A DNA stretch of 64,000 bases from an uncultured Pelagibacteraceae bacterium (GCA_902543375.1 CACBYE010000003.1:1-64000), one strand, 5' to 3'; positions 38,812 to 49,379 are shown, numbered from the stretch's first letter. Made by a program: numbers and translations. The notes: a model not told the origin generated them from the letters alone.

Positions 38812-39756
38812 TTAATTAGATAAATTTTTTTTTATATTTTTTGTAATTGGGCTGTATCTTATTCTATTAATTACTCTTAAAAATATATTTTTTCTATTAT
38901 AAAAACCTTCATATAAAAAATTGTCATATTTTCTAGAAAAGATTATGTTTGGATTATGCTTTAATGGAAATTTAATGTCTTTTGTAACTAAATTTCTAAA
39001 TTTTTTAGCTCCTTTACCGGTAGGAGCGTTATAATACCCAATATTTTTTATCAAATTTACAGAGGGTAAAACGGTTTTAAAATTATTGAATATACAAGCA
39101 TAAACCCATTGAATATCCCAGGTGATTAACTTTTTTTGTCGAAATCTTTTTAAATAATGTGTGAAGAACCTTTTTTCACCTATCTTTAAATTTTTGTTGT
39201 TTAAAAATTCATAACGCTCTTTTTCCCAGTTTTTTAAATAAGGATCATAATATTTTTGCCATCTGTCTCTCCACGTTGCCCAACCCATGAATTGAGGGTA
39301 TTTAGAAAAAAAATAATCTTTGTCGTTTATTTTTTTTTTTTTTGATCCATAATACAAATTACATCCTGAAATATGGGCAATATCTTTATTTCTTTTGAAT
39401 TTTTTTAACATCAAATCGCAATATCTAAAAAAGCCGACTTCTGGAACACAATCATCTTCTAAAATTATTGTTTTCTCATGTTTTTTAAAAACCTCTTTAA
39501 TTATTTTATATCCAATCAAACTTTGACTTATATTCTCTTTATAAAAAATACTCTTATAGCTATAATTCTTTTTATATTTTAAAATAATTGATTTAGTATC
39601 TTTGTGATTTTGATTTTCTTCTCTAGTAAATCCTTTTTTTTTTCCGTCTTGAAAAACATAAAGATTTTTTGGTTTTAAGTTTAATATAATCTTTAATATT
39701 TTTTCAGTTTCATTAGGTCTTTTATAGGTTAAAAAAATTATTGGACAATTGAACAT
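38812..39756 (-). CDS. GT-A glycosyltransferase, HlpA-like
   Basis: It starts MFNCPIIFLTYKRPNETEKI, a pattern of the HlpA-like sugar-transferase group. ILEDDCVPEVGFFRYC supplies the acidic metal site, and SKYPQFMGWATWRDRW is the characteristic central motif. I use ATG 39756; an upstream ATG at 39774 adds six residues. The family is seen in O-antigen and glycan loci, and its sugar specificity is poorly known. Confidence 0.8.
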   Translation of the reverse strand: MFNCPIIFLTYKRPNETEKILKIILNLKPKNLYVFQDGKKKGFTREENQNHKDTKSIILKYKKNYSYKSIFYKENISQSLIGYKIIKEVFKKHEKTIILEDDCVPEVGFFRYCDLMLKKFKRNKDIAHISGCNLYYGSKKKKINDKDYFFSKYPQFMGWATWRDRWQKYYDPYLKNWEKERYEFLNNKNLKIGEKRFFTHYLKRFRQKKLITWDIQWVYACIFNNFKTVLPSVNLIKNIGYYNAPTGKGAKKFRNLVTKDIKFPLKHNPNIIFSRKYDNFLYEGFYNRKNIFLRVINRIRYSPITKNIKKNLSN

Positions 39757-39813
39757 TAAATAAGTAATTAACATAAAAAAATAAATTTAAAAGTATATTT
39801 AATATTAAATTTC

Positions 39814-41094
39814 ATGAAGCTACAGCCTAGATCAAATATTAACGTTATCAAATTCAATAAAAAAAAATTTATAAATAAAAAATTTTGTGTTTTATGTAAT
39901 TCAATTAAGTTAAAAACTGTTTTAGATTTTGGAAAAACGCCTCTTGCGAATTCTTATCCAAAAAAATTTTTACAAAAAGAATTAACTTTTTCACTGAAAG
40001 TAAAAATATGTAAAAAATGTGGTCACCTTCAACTTAGTCAATTAGTTAATCCTAGTCTTATGTTTGATAATTATTTATATGTTTCAGGAACATCTAAAGT
40101 ATTAGTCAAACACTTTGAAGATTATTCAAAAAAAATTATCAAATTAACCAGAAGAGATAGAGAAACAAAAATACTAGATATTGCATGTAATGATGGTACT
40201 TTTTTAAATTTCTTTAAAAACAAATTTGATAAAGTTGTTGGAATTGATCCTGCAAAAAATCTTAAAAATTTAAACTTAAAGAAAAATATAGATATAATTT
40301 CTGATTATTTTTCAATGAAAACTAGCAAAAAAATAAAAAAAAAATTTGGTAAATTTAATGTAATCACAGCTAATAATGTATTTGCGCACAATCCTAATTT
40401 GCAAGATTTTACTCAAGGAGTTAAAAACTTGATGGAACCAAAAGGATTTTTTGTTTTAGAGGTCTCCTATTTACCTGTAGTTCTAAAAAAAAAGACATTT
40501 GATACTATATATCATGAACACATGAGCTATCATTCATTAAAACCTTTGGTAAGTTTCTTTAAAAAATTTAAATTAGAAATATTCGATTTTGAACTTATAA
40601 GTGCTCAGGGTGGATCAATTAGAATATTTGTAGCCAATGAAAATCAAAGAAAAGTAAAAACAAGAAAAATAAACAATCAAATTAAAAAGGAAAATCTTCA
40701 AAAAATATATGAAATTAAAACTTACCAAAACTTTTATAGAGATATTCAATATCAAAAAAATACACTGAGAAAATTAATTAACGAACTTAATTCTAAGAAA
40801 AAAACAATTATAGGATATGGGGCACCTGCTAAACTAACTACACTTAGTCATGTTTTAGATTTTAATTATAAAGATTTTAAAATTGTTATAGATGACAATA
40901 ATTTAAAGCAAAATAGATACGTTCCTGGAACAAAGTTCTTAATTCGTAGTTCTAAATTTTTGACCAAAAAAGATAACTCAACAATTATTATTTTAGCATG
41001 GAATTTTTTTAAAAGTATCAGAGCTAATTGTTTAAAAATTAATAAAAATTTTGATTTTATTAAGCCTTTTCCATTTCCTAGAAAAATTAAGTAA
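39814..41094 (+). CDS. Nucleotide-sugar C-methyltransferase (zinc-binding, three-domain)
   Basis: Three-domain layout of sugar C-methyltransferases. An N-terminal Cys cluster (FCVLCNS ... ICKKCGHLQLSQL) binds zinc. A SAM domain with ILDIACNDGTFLNFF and TANNVFAHNPNLQDF follows, and the C-terminal domain has IIGYGAPAKLTTLSHVL. FDTIYHEHMSYHSL matches the active-site block of TylCIII-like enzymes. The 426 residues are close to family size. It predicts a branched-chain sugar in the glycan. Confidence 0.87.
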   Translation: MKLQPRSNINVIKFNKKKFINKKFCVLCNSIKLKTVLDFGKTPLANSYPKKFLQKELTFSLKVKICKKCGHLQLSQLVNPSLMFDNYLYVSGTSKVLVKHFEDYSKKIIKLTRRDRETKILDIACNDGTFLNFFKNKFDKVVGIDPAKNLKNLNLKKNIDIISDYFSMKTSKKIKKKFGKFNVITANNVFAHNPNLQDFTQGVKNLMEPKGFFVLEVSYLPVVLKKKTFDTIYHEHMSYHSLKPLVSFFKKFKLEIFDFELISAQGGSIRIFVANENQRKVKTRKINNQIKKENLQKIYEIKTYQNFYRDIQYQKNTLRKLINELNSKKKTIIGYGAPAKLTTLSHVLDFNYKDFKIVIDDNNLKQNRYVPGTKFLIRSSKFLTKKDNSTIIILAWNFFKSIRANCLKINKNFDFIKPFPFPRKIK

Positions 41095-41095
41095 G

Positions 41096-41980
41096 TTAGA
41101 TATAACTTTTTATTTTAATACCAAATAAACTTAAAAATGATCCGATAGATCTAAATAAGTACATAATGCTAAATAAAGAATTTTTTTTTGGATTTATTAT
41201 CACTAAGGCAAAATAATTAAAAAAAAATAATAATTCATAAAAAAATTTTAAAATAACGAAAAGTGACCCTTTAAATGATCCATAAGCTTCTTTATAAATT
41301 AAATTTGAGGATATTCCATATCTAAAACTTCTTTTTATAAACCATTTAAAATTTCTTTCTAAATTATTTTGATTTTCGAAAACTTTAGCATTAGAACACC
41401 ATCTTATTTCAAAACCTTTCAAATTTAATTGAGTGAAAAATAATTGATCTGATCCACCAATATTTGCCAATTTAGTTGAAAATTCTATATTGTGCTTATC
41501 TAAAATCTTTTTATCAATTACAACATTGTTTGTTGCAGCCCATCTTAACTTTTGAAAATTGTAAGGTGATTTTGAAAGGATCGAATGATATTGATTTTTT
41601 TGTTTTGGAATTTGAGGTCCTGTAACTATTTCAGATTTAATTTTTTTTTTAAACTCAATAATTTTTTCCATCCAATCTCTACTAATCTCACAATCATCAT
41701 CAAAAAAACATAGATAGCGCGCTTTTATTTTTTTCGATAACCTTAAAGCTTTGTTTCTAGCAAATGGAATACCAATCTTTTTTTCTAAAGAGTATTCAAA
41801 AGGAATATGTTTAATTAAAGTTTTGCCAATCAAAGACTTATGTTTTTTTTTTATTGAGTTTTCAATTATTAATAATTTAATCCTCCTATTTTTTATTTTT
41901 AAATTATTAACGCTTTTCAAAAACTTTGATAAAAATTTACTTTTCTCAGTTGTGCAAATTAAGAAAAGGAAATCATACAT
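41096..41980 (-). CDS. Glycosyltransferase family 2 (GT-A)
   Basis: GT-A core with FLICTTEKSKFLSKFLKSV, GIPFARNKALRLSKKIKARY and the metal-binding CFFDDDCEISRDWMEKI. The acceptor-side segment ANIGGSDQLFFTQL matches the (E/D)D-type GT2 motif. A hydrophobic helix near residues 230-262 may attach it to the membrane. It converges with the methyltransferase gene (one base between stops). Confidence 0.83.
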   Translation of the reverse strand: MYDFLFLICTTEKSKFLSKFLKSVNNLKIKNRRIKLLIIENSIKKKHKSLIGKTLIKHIPFEYSLEKKIGIPFARNKALRLSKKIKARYLCFFDDDCEISRDWMEKIIEFKKKIKSEIVTGPQIPKQKNQYHSILSKSPYNFQKLRWAATNNVVIDKKILDKHNIEFSTKLANIGGSDQLFFTQLNLKGFEIRWCSNAKVFENQNNLERNFKWFIKRSFRYGISSNLIYKEAYGSFKGSLFVILKFFYELLFFFNYFALVIINPKKNSLFSIMYLFRSIGSFLSLFGIKIKSYI

Positions 41981-41991
41981 TTTTAAAATTC

Positions 41992-43809
41992 CTAGTTATT
42001 TAATCTATTTCGGTTAAATTCTAACATCATAAGAATAGACCACAAATAAGGGTGAACATCTCTTTTTTTTGATTGGTGAAGAATAAACAATTTTTTAACC
42101 TTATCTTGAATAATCGGTAATTTATTATAATTCTGCTGATCATAAATCAAATCTTTAGACCATTCGTATAAATCGTTTCTCAACCACTCTTTAATTGGTA
42201 TCTCGAAACCTCTCTTTTTTTTATTCAAAAGAAATTTTGGAAGATGTTTGTTTGCATAAGATCTTAAAAATAACTTTTTTCTAAAAAAGGAAATTTTTTG
42301 ATCAGAATTCAAGCTAGACGCAAAATTTGTTATTTTTTTACTTAAAAATGGTAATCTACATTCTAATGAATTATTCATGCTAGCTCTATCTAGTTTTACT
42401 AAATAGTTATCAATTAAATTATTATTGATATCATAATTTAAAATTGAATTTAAGGTATCAAAAGATAGATAATTATCAAAATTTTTAAGTTCTAAATCTT
42501 TTTCATCAAAATTTACCACATTAAAAAAATCTTTTTTTAAACTTTTTAAAAAAGTAAAAGAAGATTCTACATCTTTTTTAGAGAGAAAATTTTTTAAAAG
42601 AAGATATTTATGATTTCTATTTTTAGAAATAAGTTTTTCAATACCCAACCTTATCAAATAAGGTATTTTCAAATATGTAAGTTTATATCTCATTAATGTA
42701 TAATAATTATAGCCCCCAAATAGTTCATCTCCTCCATCCCCTGACAAACAGACATCTACTCCATTTGATTTTGCAAATCTTGTCATTATCAAAGTTGGTA
42801 TTAATGATGGATCAGTTATAGGTTCATCAAACATGCCTTTAATTTTCATTAGCTCACTTAATAAATCTTGTTCACTGATTATCTTTTCATAGTGTTTTGA
42901 TTGAATTAAATTTGCAAATTTTTTTGAAAGACTACTTTCATCATAAATTTTATTTTTAAAACCTATTGAAAAAGTTTTTAGATAGGAGTTTTCTTTTTTT
43001 GAAAGATGAGCAATAAGTGAGCTATCTATCCCACTAGATAAAAAAACACCTACAGGTCTATCAGAATTTAATTTATCTCTAACACTTTCTTTGATAATTG
43101 AGTCAAAATAATTTTTGTCTAAAGTTTTGAGAGTATTTTCTTTTAAATTATTATATTTGTAAAATGTAAATTGATCCCTTGAGTAATTAAAATAACTACC
43201 AGGAGGTAACTTAAATACTTTATCAAAAATAGTTTTTGAATTACTTGTATGACCAAAATTTACAAAATCACTTATTGATGAATTGTCATAATTAAAAAAT
43301 TCGTTGCTAATTGTTTCCAATGAGCTCAGTGAGGATGCAAAATAAAGATAATTATTTTTCTTATAATAAAAAAAAGGTTTCTCCCCATACCTGTCTCTTG
43401 CACAAAAAAGAGTTTTTTTGTTTATATCAAGAATTGCAAAAGCGAACATTCCGTCAAGTTTATTTACAAAATCATCACCCCAATAGATATATGAATTTAA
43501 TAAAACCTCCGTATCAGATTTACTTTTCCATTTGAACTTATCTTTTAATTTTTCAAAAATTTTTTTGTAGTTATATATTTCTCCATTAAAAACACATACA
43601 TATCTTCTGTTATCTGAAATCATTGGTTGGTTTCCAGCTTCTGTCAAATCAAGAATAGATAACCTTCTGAAACCAAAATGAGAAAAATTATTGGAAAAAT
43701 AACCTTCAGAGTCAGGTCCTCTTTTTATCATTAAATCATTTGCAGACTGAATTTTTATTTCATTATTCAAATTCTCTGAAAAATTTACAACCCCTACAAA
43801 TCCACACAT
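41992..43809 (-). CDS. asnB: Asparagine synthase-like glutamine amidotransferase (copy 1)
   Basis: N-terminal Ntn glutaminase with nucleophile Cys2 (MCGFVGVV), RGPDSEGYF and FNGEIYNY. The synthetase domain has the PP-loop GVFLSSGIDSSLIAHL and LSGDGGDELFGGYNYY. The full 605 residues appear intact. In polysaccharide loci such enzymes often amidate uronic acids or related sugars rather than make free asparagine; either is possible here. A second, different copy lies at 49360-51123. Confidence 0.92.
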   Translation of the reverse strand: MCGFVGVVNFSENLNNEIKIQSANDLMIKRGPDSEGYFSNNFSHFGFRRLSILDLTEAGNQPMISDNRRYVCVFNGEIYNYKKIFEKLKDKFKWKSKSDTEVLLNSYIYWGDDFVNKLDGMFAFAILDINKKTLFCARDRYGEKPFFYYKKNNYLYFASSLSSLETISNEFFNYDNSSISDFVNFGHTSNSKTIFDKVFKLPPGSYFNYSRDQFTFYKYNNLKENTLKTLDKNYFDSIIKESVRDKLNSDRPVGVFLSSGIDSSLIAHLSKKENSYLKTFSIGFKNKIYDESSLSKKFANLIQSKHYEKIISEQDLLSELMKIKGMFDEPITDPSLIPTLIMTRFAKSNGVDVCLSGDGGDELFGGYNYYTLMRYKLTYLKIPYLIRLGIEKLISKNRNHKYLLLKNFLSKKDVESSFTFLKSLKKDFFNVVNFDEKDLELKNFDNYLSFDTLNSILNYDINNNLIDNYLVKLDRASMNNSLECRLPFLSKKITNFASSLNSDQKISFFRKKLFLRSYANKHLPKFLLNKKKRGFEIPIKEWLRNDLYEWSKDLIYDQQNYNKLPIIQDKVKKLFILHQSKKRDVHPYLWSILMMLEFNRNRLNN

Positions 43810-43924
43810 ATTAGATAGCTTTTATTATTTAAATTATAACTTTATTTGATACAACTAAATATTATTTAAACTCAAACTTAATTCTAATTTTATAAAAATA
43901 AAGTATAAAATATATTTTTTTCAT

Positions 43925-45022
43925 ATGATTAAGAAAATTAACTTAATTTTTTTCATTTCAAATTTTTCTTTTGGAGGAGCAGGTAACTCAATTGTTAGAC
44001 TTTGTTCACAATTAAGTAAAAAAAGATATTCTATAAATATAATTTGTATTGGTAAATCTGATTATAAAAAAATTCTTCAAAAACATGATATTGATGTAAT
44101 TGAAATTAATAAATCAAAGCTTTTATATTCTCTGTTTGATTTAGTTAGAATTATAAACAAATTAGTCAAAAAAGACGTAAAAAATATTTTAGTGTCCAAT
44201 ATACACTATAGTAACGTGATTATTATTTTAATACGTTACTTTATAAAACCTTTAAAAATTATTTTAGTAGAAAGAACTCCTATAGAAGAATTAGATATCT
44301 ACTTTAATTTAAAAGACTTCCTAAAGAAAAAAATTTTAAAGTTTTTAGTGAAATATACTTATCCTTTTGCAGATTTGATTATTTGTAATTCATTTGGAAT
44401 TAAAAAGGGTTTATATAAATTAATAAATAAAAAAATTTATGTAATTTATCCTCCATCTATTACAAAAGTGTTAAAAGAAAAAAATTTTAAAACTAATAAT
44501 ATTAAATTTTTCAGCTTTTCAAGATTATCAAATGAAAAAAATATCTTGCTAATTTTAAAAGCAATTAATTATTTAAAAAATCAAAATTATAATTACTTTT
44601 TAAATATATACGGCAATGGAAATGAGGAAAGTAATCTCAAACTTTATGTTAAACAAAATAATTTAAAGAAAAATATTAAGTTTAAGGGTTTCAGAAAAAA
44701 TATTAATCAATTAAAAGATCAAATTTATATTTGTGCATCATTATTTGAAGGATGTTGTAATGCAACCATAGAGGCATTAAACAATTCTAAAATTATTTTA
44801 TCTTCGGATTGCCCAGGTGGTAATAGGGAAATTATACTAAATGGTAGAGGAGGTGAATTATTTTTAAATAACAATTTTAAAAGCTTGGCAAGATCCATGA
44901 AATTAATTATCAACAATTTACCTAAGCAAATAAAAAAAGCAAAAATGGCAAGAAAAAATTTATACAGATTTAAATTACAAAACAATAAACTGTCTTATGA
45001 AAATATTTTCCATAATATATGA
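43925..45022 (+). CDS. Glycosyltransferase family 4 (GT-B)
   Basis: N-terminal ISNFSFGGAGNSIVRLCSQL is the GT4 acceptor-domain start. The C-terminal domain has FFSFSRLSNEKNILLILKAI, SLFEGCCNATIEALNNSKII and CPGGNREIILNGRGGELF. It has 365 residues. It stands alone on the plus strand between two oppositely oriented groups. Downstream, 45023-45144 holds only weak AT-rich inverted repeats. Confidence 0.86.
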   Translation: MIKKINLIFFISNFSFGGAGNSIVRLCSQLSKKRYSINIICIGKSDYKKILQKHDIDVIEINKSKLLYSLFDLVRIINKLVKKDVKNILVSNIHYSNVIIILIRYFIKPLKIILVERTPIEELDIYFNLKDFLKKKILKFLVKYTYPFADLIICNSFGIKKGLYKLINKKIYVIYPPSITKVLKEKNFKTNNIKFFSFSRLSNEKNILLILKAINYLKNQNYNYFLNIYGNGNEESNLKLYVKQNNLKKNIKFKGFRKNINQLKDQIYICASLFEGCCNATIEALNNSKIILSSDCPGGNREIILNGRGGELFLNNNFKSLARSMKLIINNLPKQIKKAKMARKNLYRFKLQNNKLSYENIFHNI

Positions 45023-45144
45023 AGAGTAATTAATCAATATTCTTAATTGATATAATTTAATAAAAATAATAATAAATATTATTAATAAAAGGACTTTCTT
45101 TTCATGTTTATATGAATTAAAGATTATTTTTTATTTTTAGATTT

Positions 45145-45918
45145 ATGAATAAATATAGAGAAATAATAAAAAATATAATTAATAAATTTAATTTCAAAAT
45201 AGAACATAAAAATTCTTGGTATAAAAGAAATGAACATTTTATCGCAGAAATTTCAGACCTAGAACTTGAAATTTTAAAAAATATTTCTTACTATTCAATG
45301 AGTACTCCAGCAAATCATTGGGCTATTATCCAGTCTATAAAACATATCAAAGAAAATTCAATTAAGGGTGATTTAGTAGAATGTGGTGTGTGGAGAGGTG
45401 GTAATTTAATACTTTTCAAAAAATTAATCGATCAACATAAGCTAGACAAAAAAATTTTTGCATTTGATACTTTTGAAGGCATGCCAGAACCTACAATTAA
45501 TGATTATGATTTAAAAGATATTAAAGCTCAACAGATATATGATAATTATAAAACAAAGGATATAAAGTGGTGTTATTCAACTTTAGAAGAAGTTAAAAAA
45601 AATATTTTCAAATTTTATCCTGATTATGATGAATCTTTTAAATTTATAGAGGGTAAAGTAGAAACCACCCTAAAAAACTCAAAAAATTTGCCCGATCAAA
45701 TTTCATTACTGAGATTAGATACAGATTTTTATGAGTCAACTAAGATTGAATTAGAAATTTTATATCCAAAATTATCCAGTGGAGGTGTATTAATCATTGA
45801 TGACTATGGACACTGGAAAGGTTCAAGAAAAGCTGTCGATGAATATTTTGAATTAGATAAAAATTTTATGTGGCTTCATAGAATTGATTATGCAAGTAGA
45901 ATTCTCATAAAAAAATAA
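45145..45918 (+). CDS. TylF/MycF-family sugar O-methyltransferase
   Basis: SAM-dependent methyltransferase of the macrocin O-methyltransferase family. The motifs are DLVECGVWRGGNLILFKK, IFAFDTFEGMPEPT, LLRLDTDFYESTKIELEILYP with the metal-binding acidic residues, and GGVLIIDDYGHWKGSRKAVDEY. The 257 residues match the family. It should O-methylate a sugar of the glycan. It converges with the next gene with no gap. Confidence 0.9.
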   Translation: MNKYREIIKNIINKFNFKIEHKNSWYKRNEHFIAEISDLELEILKNISYYSMSTPANHWAIIQSIKHIKENSIKGDLVECGVWRGGNLILFKKLIDQHKLDKKIFAFDTFEGMPEPTINDYDLKDIKAQQIYDNYKTKDIKWCYSTLEEVKKNIFKFYPDYDESFKFIEGKVETTLKNSKNLPDQISLLRLDTDFYESTKIELEILYPKLSSGGVLIIDDYGHWKGSRKAVDEYFELDKNFMWLHRIDYASRILIKK

Positions 45919-47052
45919 TTATTCAGTAATTTTTTTAAAAAATTTTACGAAATATTTTAAGCCCTCTTCGGTATAGACACTTTTACAAATATTCTGTGAG
46001 TTTAGTACTAATTCATCTCTTAAAATTTTATCATTTATAGCTAATTCTATTTTTTCAATCAAATCTGAAAAATCAAATTTATAACTAAGATAAGAAAAAT
46101 TGTCTTTATAAATATTCGGCCAAGTTTCAAGATAATCTACATTTGGAAAAACTACGGCCGCTCCCATTTTTACAGCTTCAAACTCTCTGTAACATATCTC
46201 TCCCCATCCAAAAGCTCCAACTGAAACCTTAGATCTTCCCAATCTCTCCAGATAACACTTATGATTTAAACGTTTTAAAGGTAAATCAAAATTTTTTTTT
46301 AAAATTTTGCTAATCTGATTTCTTTGAAAATGAATCGATTTTTTTGGATCGTCACTTCTTAAGTTAAAATTATAAAAAATATCCTGATTTTTAATTAAAT
46401 CTTTATAATAACCTAAAAAATACTTATCCAAAAATTTTAAATTATTATTAATTAATGATTTAGTGATACATCTATACTTTTGAATTTTATTAAATTGTAT
46501 TATGTTAAAATAATTTCCTACACCTATATTCCAGCCTAAAACTAGTTTATTTTCATACTCTTTTAGCAAAGGATAAACCTTAAAATCACTATCTTTTTCA
46601 AGCTGAAATTTTTTTTGGTAAAAATCAGCATAATATCTATCTCTAAAAAAAGTTTTTTTATATAAATTTTTATCCTTGTAAAATTGTTTTTTTACATATT
46701 TTTTCACCATTGGAAGAATTTCAAAAGAAGTATTGCCAGAACTGTCACCTAAATCAAACCAAATGATATTAGGATTTTTTTTTGATATCTTATTTATATT
46801 TTCTAAAAATTCGTTTTGTACATGCAGTCCTAATTTTTTTTTTACCTTATTGAAATTTGAATATTTAAAAAATCTGTTATCAATTATTATTAGATCTGAA
46901 TCGTAAAATTTATCATTAATAGAATTATAAAAATCTATCTGAAAACCATTATCTTTTAATTCTTCTTTAAAGTATTTAATAGGAAACCAATAACCAAAAT
47001 TTTTTCCCCAATTAAAAATTGGTCCTCTATTTAAAATATTTATTTTAATCAT
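45919..47052 (-). CDS. Glycosyltransferase-like protein (Glyco_trans_1_2-like)
   Basis: A 377-residue protein with no signal peptide. The C-terminal part has GRSKVSVGAFGWGEICYREFEAVKMGAAVVFP, reminiscent of the nucleotide-sugar site in GT1-like or exostosin-type enzymes, and YLSYKFDFSDLIEKIELAI like the family end. The N-terminal half is not recognised. It overlaps the upstream GT4 gene by 8 bases, supporting a joint role. Function is a moderate-confidence assignment. Confidence 0.6.
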   Translation of the reverse strand: MIKINILNRGPIFNWGKNFGYWFPIKYFKEELKDNGFQIDFYNSINDKFYDSDLIIIDNRFFKYSNFNKVKKKLGLHVQNEFLENINKISKKNPNIIWFDLGDSSGNTSFEILPMVKKYVKKQFYKDKNLYKKTFFRDRYYADFYQKKFQLEKDSDFKVYPLLKEYENKLVLGWNIGVGNYFNIIQFNKIQKYRCITKSLINNNLKFLDKYFLGYYKDLIKNQDIFYNFNLRSDDPKKSIHFQRNQISKILKKNFDLPLKRLNHKCYLERLGRSKVSVGAFGWGEICYREFEAVKMGAAVVFPNVDYLETWPNIYKDNFSYLSYKFDFSDLIEKIELAINDKILRDELVLNSQNICKSVYTEEGLKYFVKFFKKITE

Positions 47053-48160
47053 TTTTAATTTTTTTAAGATAAATATTATGAATTTTTTCAGATCTTTTTT
47101 TCCAAGTATTTTTTTCTGCAGTTGCTAAAGAATTTTTTGAAATATAATTTCTAAGAGAATAATTATTTGATAAATTCAAAATTGCTTTTTTCCAAGCAAA
47201 AGGATTTGTATAATTTTTCACTAGAACAGAATTTTTTTGATCTTTTAAAATTTCCCTTAGTACTTTTAAATCTGAACTGATTATTGGAATACCGGTAGCT
47301 AGATACTCGAACATTTTTAAGGGTGAAATAAATTGTGAAATATCATCATTAAAATTATCTGAATTTATCGAGACCTTTGTCTGATATGGCATTAGGAGAA
47401 GATCTGCTGATTTAATAAGATTAACAGATTCTCTATAGCTTACAACAGGATGTACCTTAAAGTTTTTAGATGAACTTATTTTTTCATCTCTAAGACCATA
47501 TAAATAATAATCTAAATCAGGTGTTAATTTTGACAGTTTTTGAATTATGTCTATTCCCCGTCCCTTATAAAAGCTACCAACATAAAAAATTTTTTTTACT
47601 TTTTTTCTAAGTTTTTTTCTTTCCCTAAAATCTTTTAAATCACAAGCATCATGTAAAATTATAAAATTATTATCTTTTATATCAAAAAATTTAGATAAAT
47701 TATTTGATATAAAGATTACTTTTGTAATATATTTTGAATTTATAAAATTTAAATTAATTAATAAAAATTTTGTAAGACCCTTAATTTCCTGATGGATTTC
47801 TATAAAATGTTTTACTCTGAATAAAGACAAAATGAAACTTGAGATTAAACTTCTTGAAATAATCAAATTATTTTCATTTCTTAATTTTATACCAACTTTA
47901 AGACCAAAAATCAGTCTCCTTAGGAATGAGTTTGAGTAAGCTTTTTTAAATAGATTATGTATTTCAATATCTTTATTGCTGTGTAAATTAAAATATTTTT
48001 TGAAAAATCCTTTTTGAATTTTTTTTTTTAAATTTGGACATATTAAAATTGCTTTATCTGAAAACTGTAAAAAATTATCTAATAATTTGAATATATGAAC
48101 AGCTTGAGCCTTATTTGAAGGTAATGATAAATCGGATATATAAATAATTTTTTTTAACAA
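47045..48160 (-). CDS. Glycosyltransferase family 4 (GT-B)
   Basis: Starts IIYISDLSLPSNKAQAVHIF, a GT4 N-terminal pattern. The C-terminal domain has KIFYVGSFYKGRGIDIIQKL, SADLLLMPYQT and SPLKMFEYLATGIPIISSDL, typical of GT4 enzymes with an (S/P)LKxxEY motif. It has 371 residues. It lies 4 bases after the nucleotide-sugar dehydrogenase gene, so it may use the uronic acid that enzyme makes. Confidence 0.86.
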   Translation of the reverse strand: MLKKIIYISDLSLPSNKAQAVHIFKLLDNFLQFSDKAILICPNLKKKIQKGFFKKYFNLHSNKDIEIHNLFKKAYSNSFLRRLIFGLKVGIKLRNENNLIISRSLISSFILSLFRVKHFIEIHQEIKGLTKFLLINLNFINSKYITKVIFISNNLSKFFDIKDNNFIILHDACDLKDFRERKKLRKKVKKIFYVGSFYKGRGIDIIQKLSKLTPDLDYYLYGLRDEKISSSKNFKVHPVVSYRESVNLIKSADLLLMPYQTKVSINSDNFNDDISQFISPLKMFEYLATGIPIISSDLKVLREILKDQKNSVLVKNYTNPFAWKKAILNLSNNYSLRNYISKNSLATAEKNTWKKRSEKIHNIYLKKIKND

Positions 48161-48164
48161 AATA

Positions 48165-49379
48165 TCAAAATAAATTTAAATATTTCTTATTAGTTTTTTT
48201 TATTTTTAAAATCTTATTTTTAAATAAATCATGATTTACGAAATTTAATATTAATTCATAATCATCAATATTAAAGTTGTGCAGTACTTTTATATTTTTA
48301 ATATTTTTTTTTGTTAAAAATGGATCGCAAGCTTCAAGATATTTAATCTTTTTTTTTAATAATCTATACAATTTAAGAGCAAAAGAATTTCTAATGTCAG
48401 ATACATTTTTTTTGTAGGTAAGACCTAAAACTAAAATCCTAGACTTTTTTATGTTCAATTTTAAATTTTTGATATCCTTTATAATTTTATTATACATATA
48501 TAGATACATTGAGTTATTAATTTTTCTTCCTGACAAGATCACTTCTGTTTTAATACCTTTTTTTTCAGCAAAATTTGAGAAGTAATAAGGGTCAACTGGT
48601 AGACAATGTCCACCAACTAAGCCTGGATCAAATTTTAAAAAATTCCACTTAGTGGAAGCTAATTTGATTACATTTGAAAAATTTATTTTTGAATTTACGC
48701 ATACTTTATAAACTTCATTCATCAATCCAATATTTAAATCTCTTTGAATATTTTCAATAACTTTTGCACTTTCTGCCTCTTTGATATTTTTATTTGTTAA
48801 AATTTTATTAGCTACTTTCTTATAAATTTTTTTAGCAACTTTTAAGGTATTATTGTTAGTAGCTGAAACAATTTTTACAACTTTTCCAATCGAGTGTTTT
48901 TTATCTCCTGGATTTATTCGCTCAGGTGAGTAACCAACAAAAAAATCTACACCAAGTTTTAAGCCACTTTTTTTTTCTAATAATCTTCCACAAAAGTTTT
49001 CTGTAACACCTGGATAAACAGTTGACTCAAAAAAAACAATGCTATTTTTAACTATAACTTTTCCAATAATCTCACAACTTTTTTTTAAATGAGACAAATC
49101 GGGGATATTTTTTTTTGATATTGGGGTTGGAACAGCCACTATAAAAAAATTGCAGAATTTTAAAAGATTTTTATCAGATGTAATTAAAGATTTTTTTTTT
49201 AAAACTAAATCCTTTTTTTTAAATTCACCATTTACATCTAAAAAAAATTTCAATTCTTTTACTCTTGTATCACTAATGTCGTAGCCAACTGTACTAATTT
49301 TATTTTGCAGTTTTAAAAATAGAGGTAATCCAACATAGCCTAACCCAACTACACAAGGTCTAATTAATGATTTTTTCAT
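48165..49379 (-). CDS. Nucleotide-sugar 6-dehydrogenase (TviB/WbpO/WecC-like)
   Basis: Full three-domain UDP-sugar dehydrogenase of 404 residues. The N-terminal CVVGLGYVGLPLFLKL binds NAD, and FFIVAVPTPISKKNIPDLSHL and FESTVYPGVTENFC match UDP-HexNAc dehydrogenases. The catalytic Cys is in GLVGGHCLPVDPYYFS, and the C-terminal domain has LGLTYKKNVSDIRNS. It likely makes a HexNAc uronic acid, which could be the substrate for amidation by the adjacent AsnB-like enzyme, whose gene it overlaps by 20 bases. Confidence 0.9.
   Translation of the reverse strand: MKKSLIRPCVVGLGYVGLPLFLKLQNKISTVGYDISDTRVKELKFFLDVNGEFKKKDLVLKKKSLITSDKNLLKFCNFFIVAVPTPISKKNIPDLSHLKKSCEIIGKVIVKNSIVFFESTVYPGVTENFCGRLLEKKSGLKLGVDFFVGYSPERINPGDKKHSIGKVVKIVSATNNNTLKVAKKIYKKVANKILTNKNIKEAESAKVIENIQRDLNIGLMNEVYKVCVNSKINFSNVIKLASTKWNFLKFDPGLVGGHCLPVDPYYFSNFAEKKGIKTEVILSGRKINNSMYLYMYNKIIKDIKNLKLNIKKSRILVLGLTYKKNVSDIRNSFALKLYRLLKKKIKYLEACDPFLTKKNIKNIKVLHNFNIDDYELILNFVNHDLFKNKILKIKKTNKKYLNLF

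Noticed and set aside
45023..45144. Hidden small gene or RNA between the GT4 and TylF genes
   Set aside because: Only AT-rich short inverted repeats (for example ATCAAT/ATTGAT) are present; no reading frame or structured GC-containing RNA is evident.
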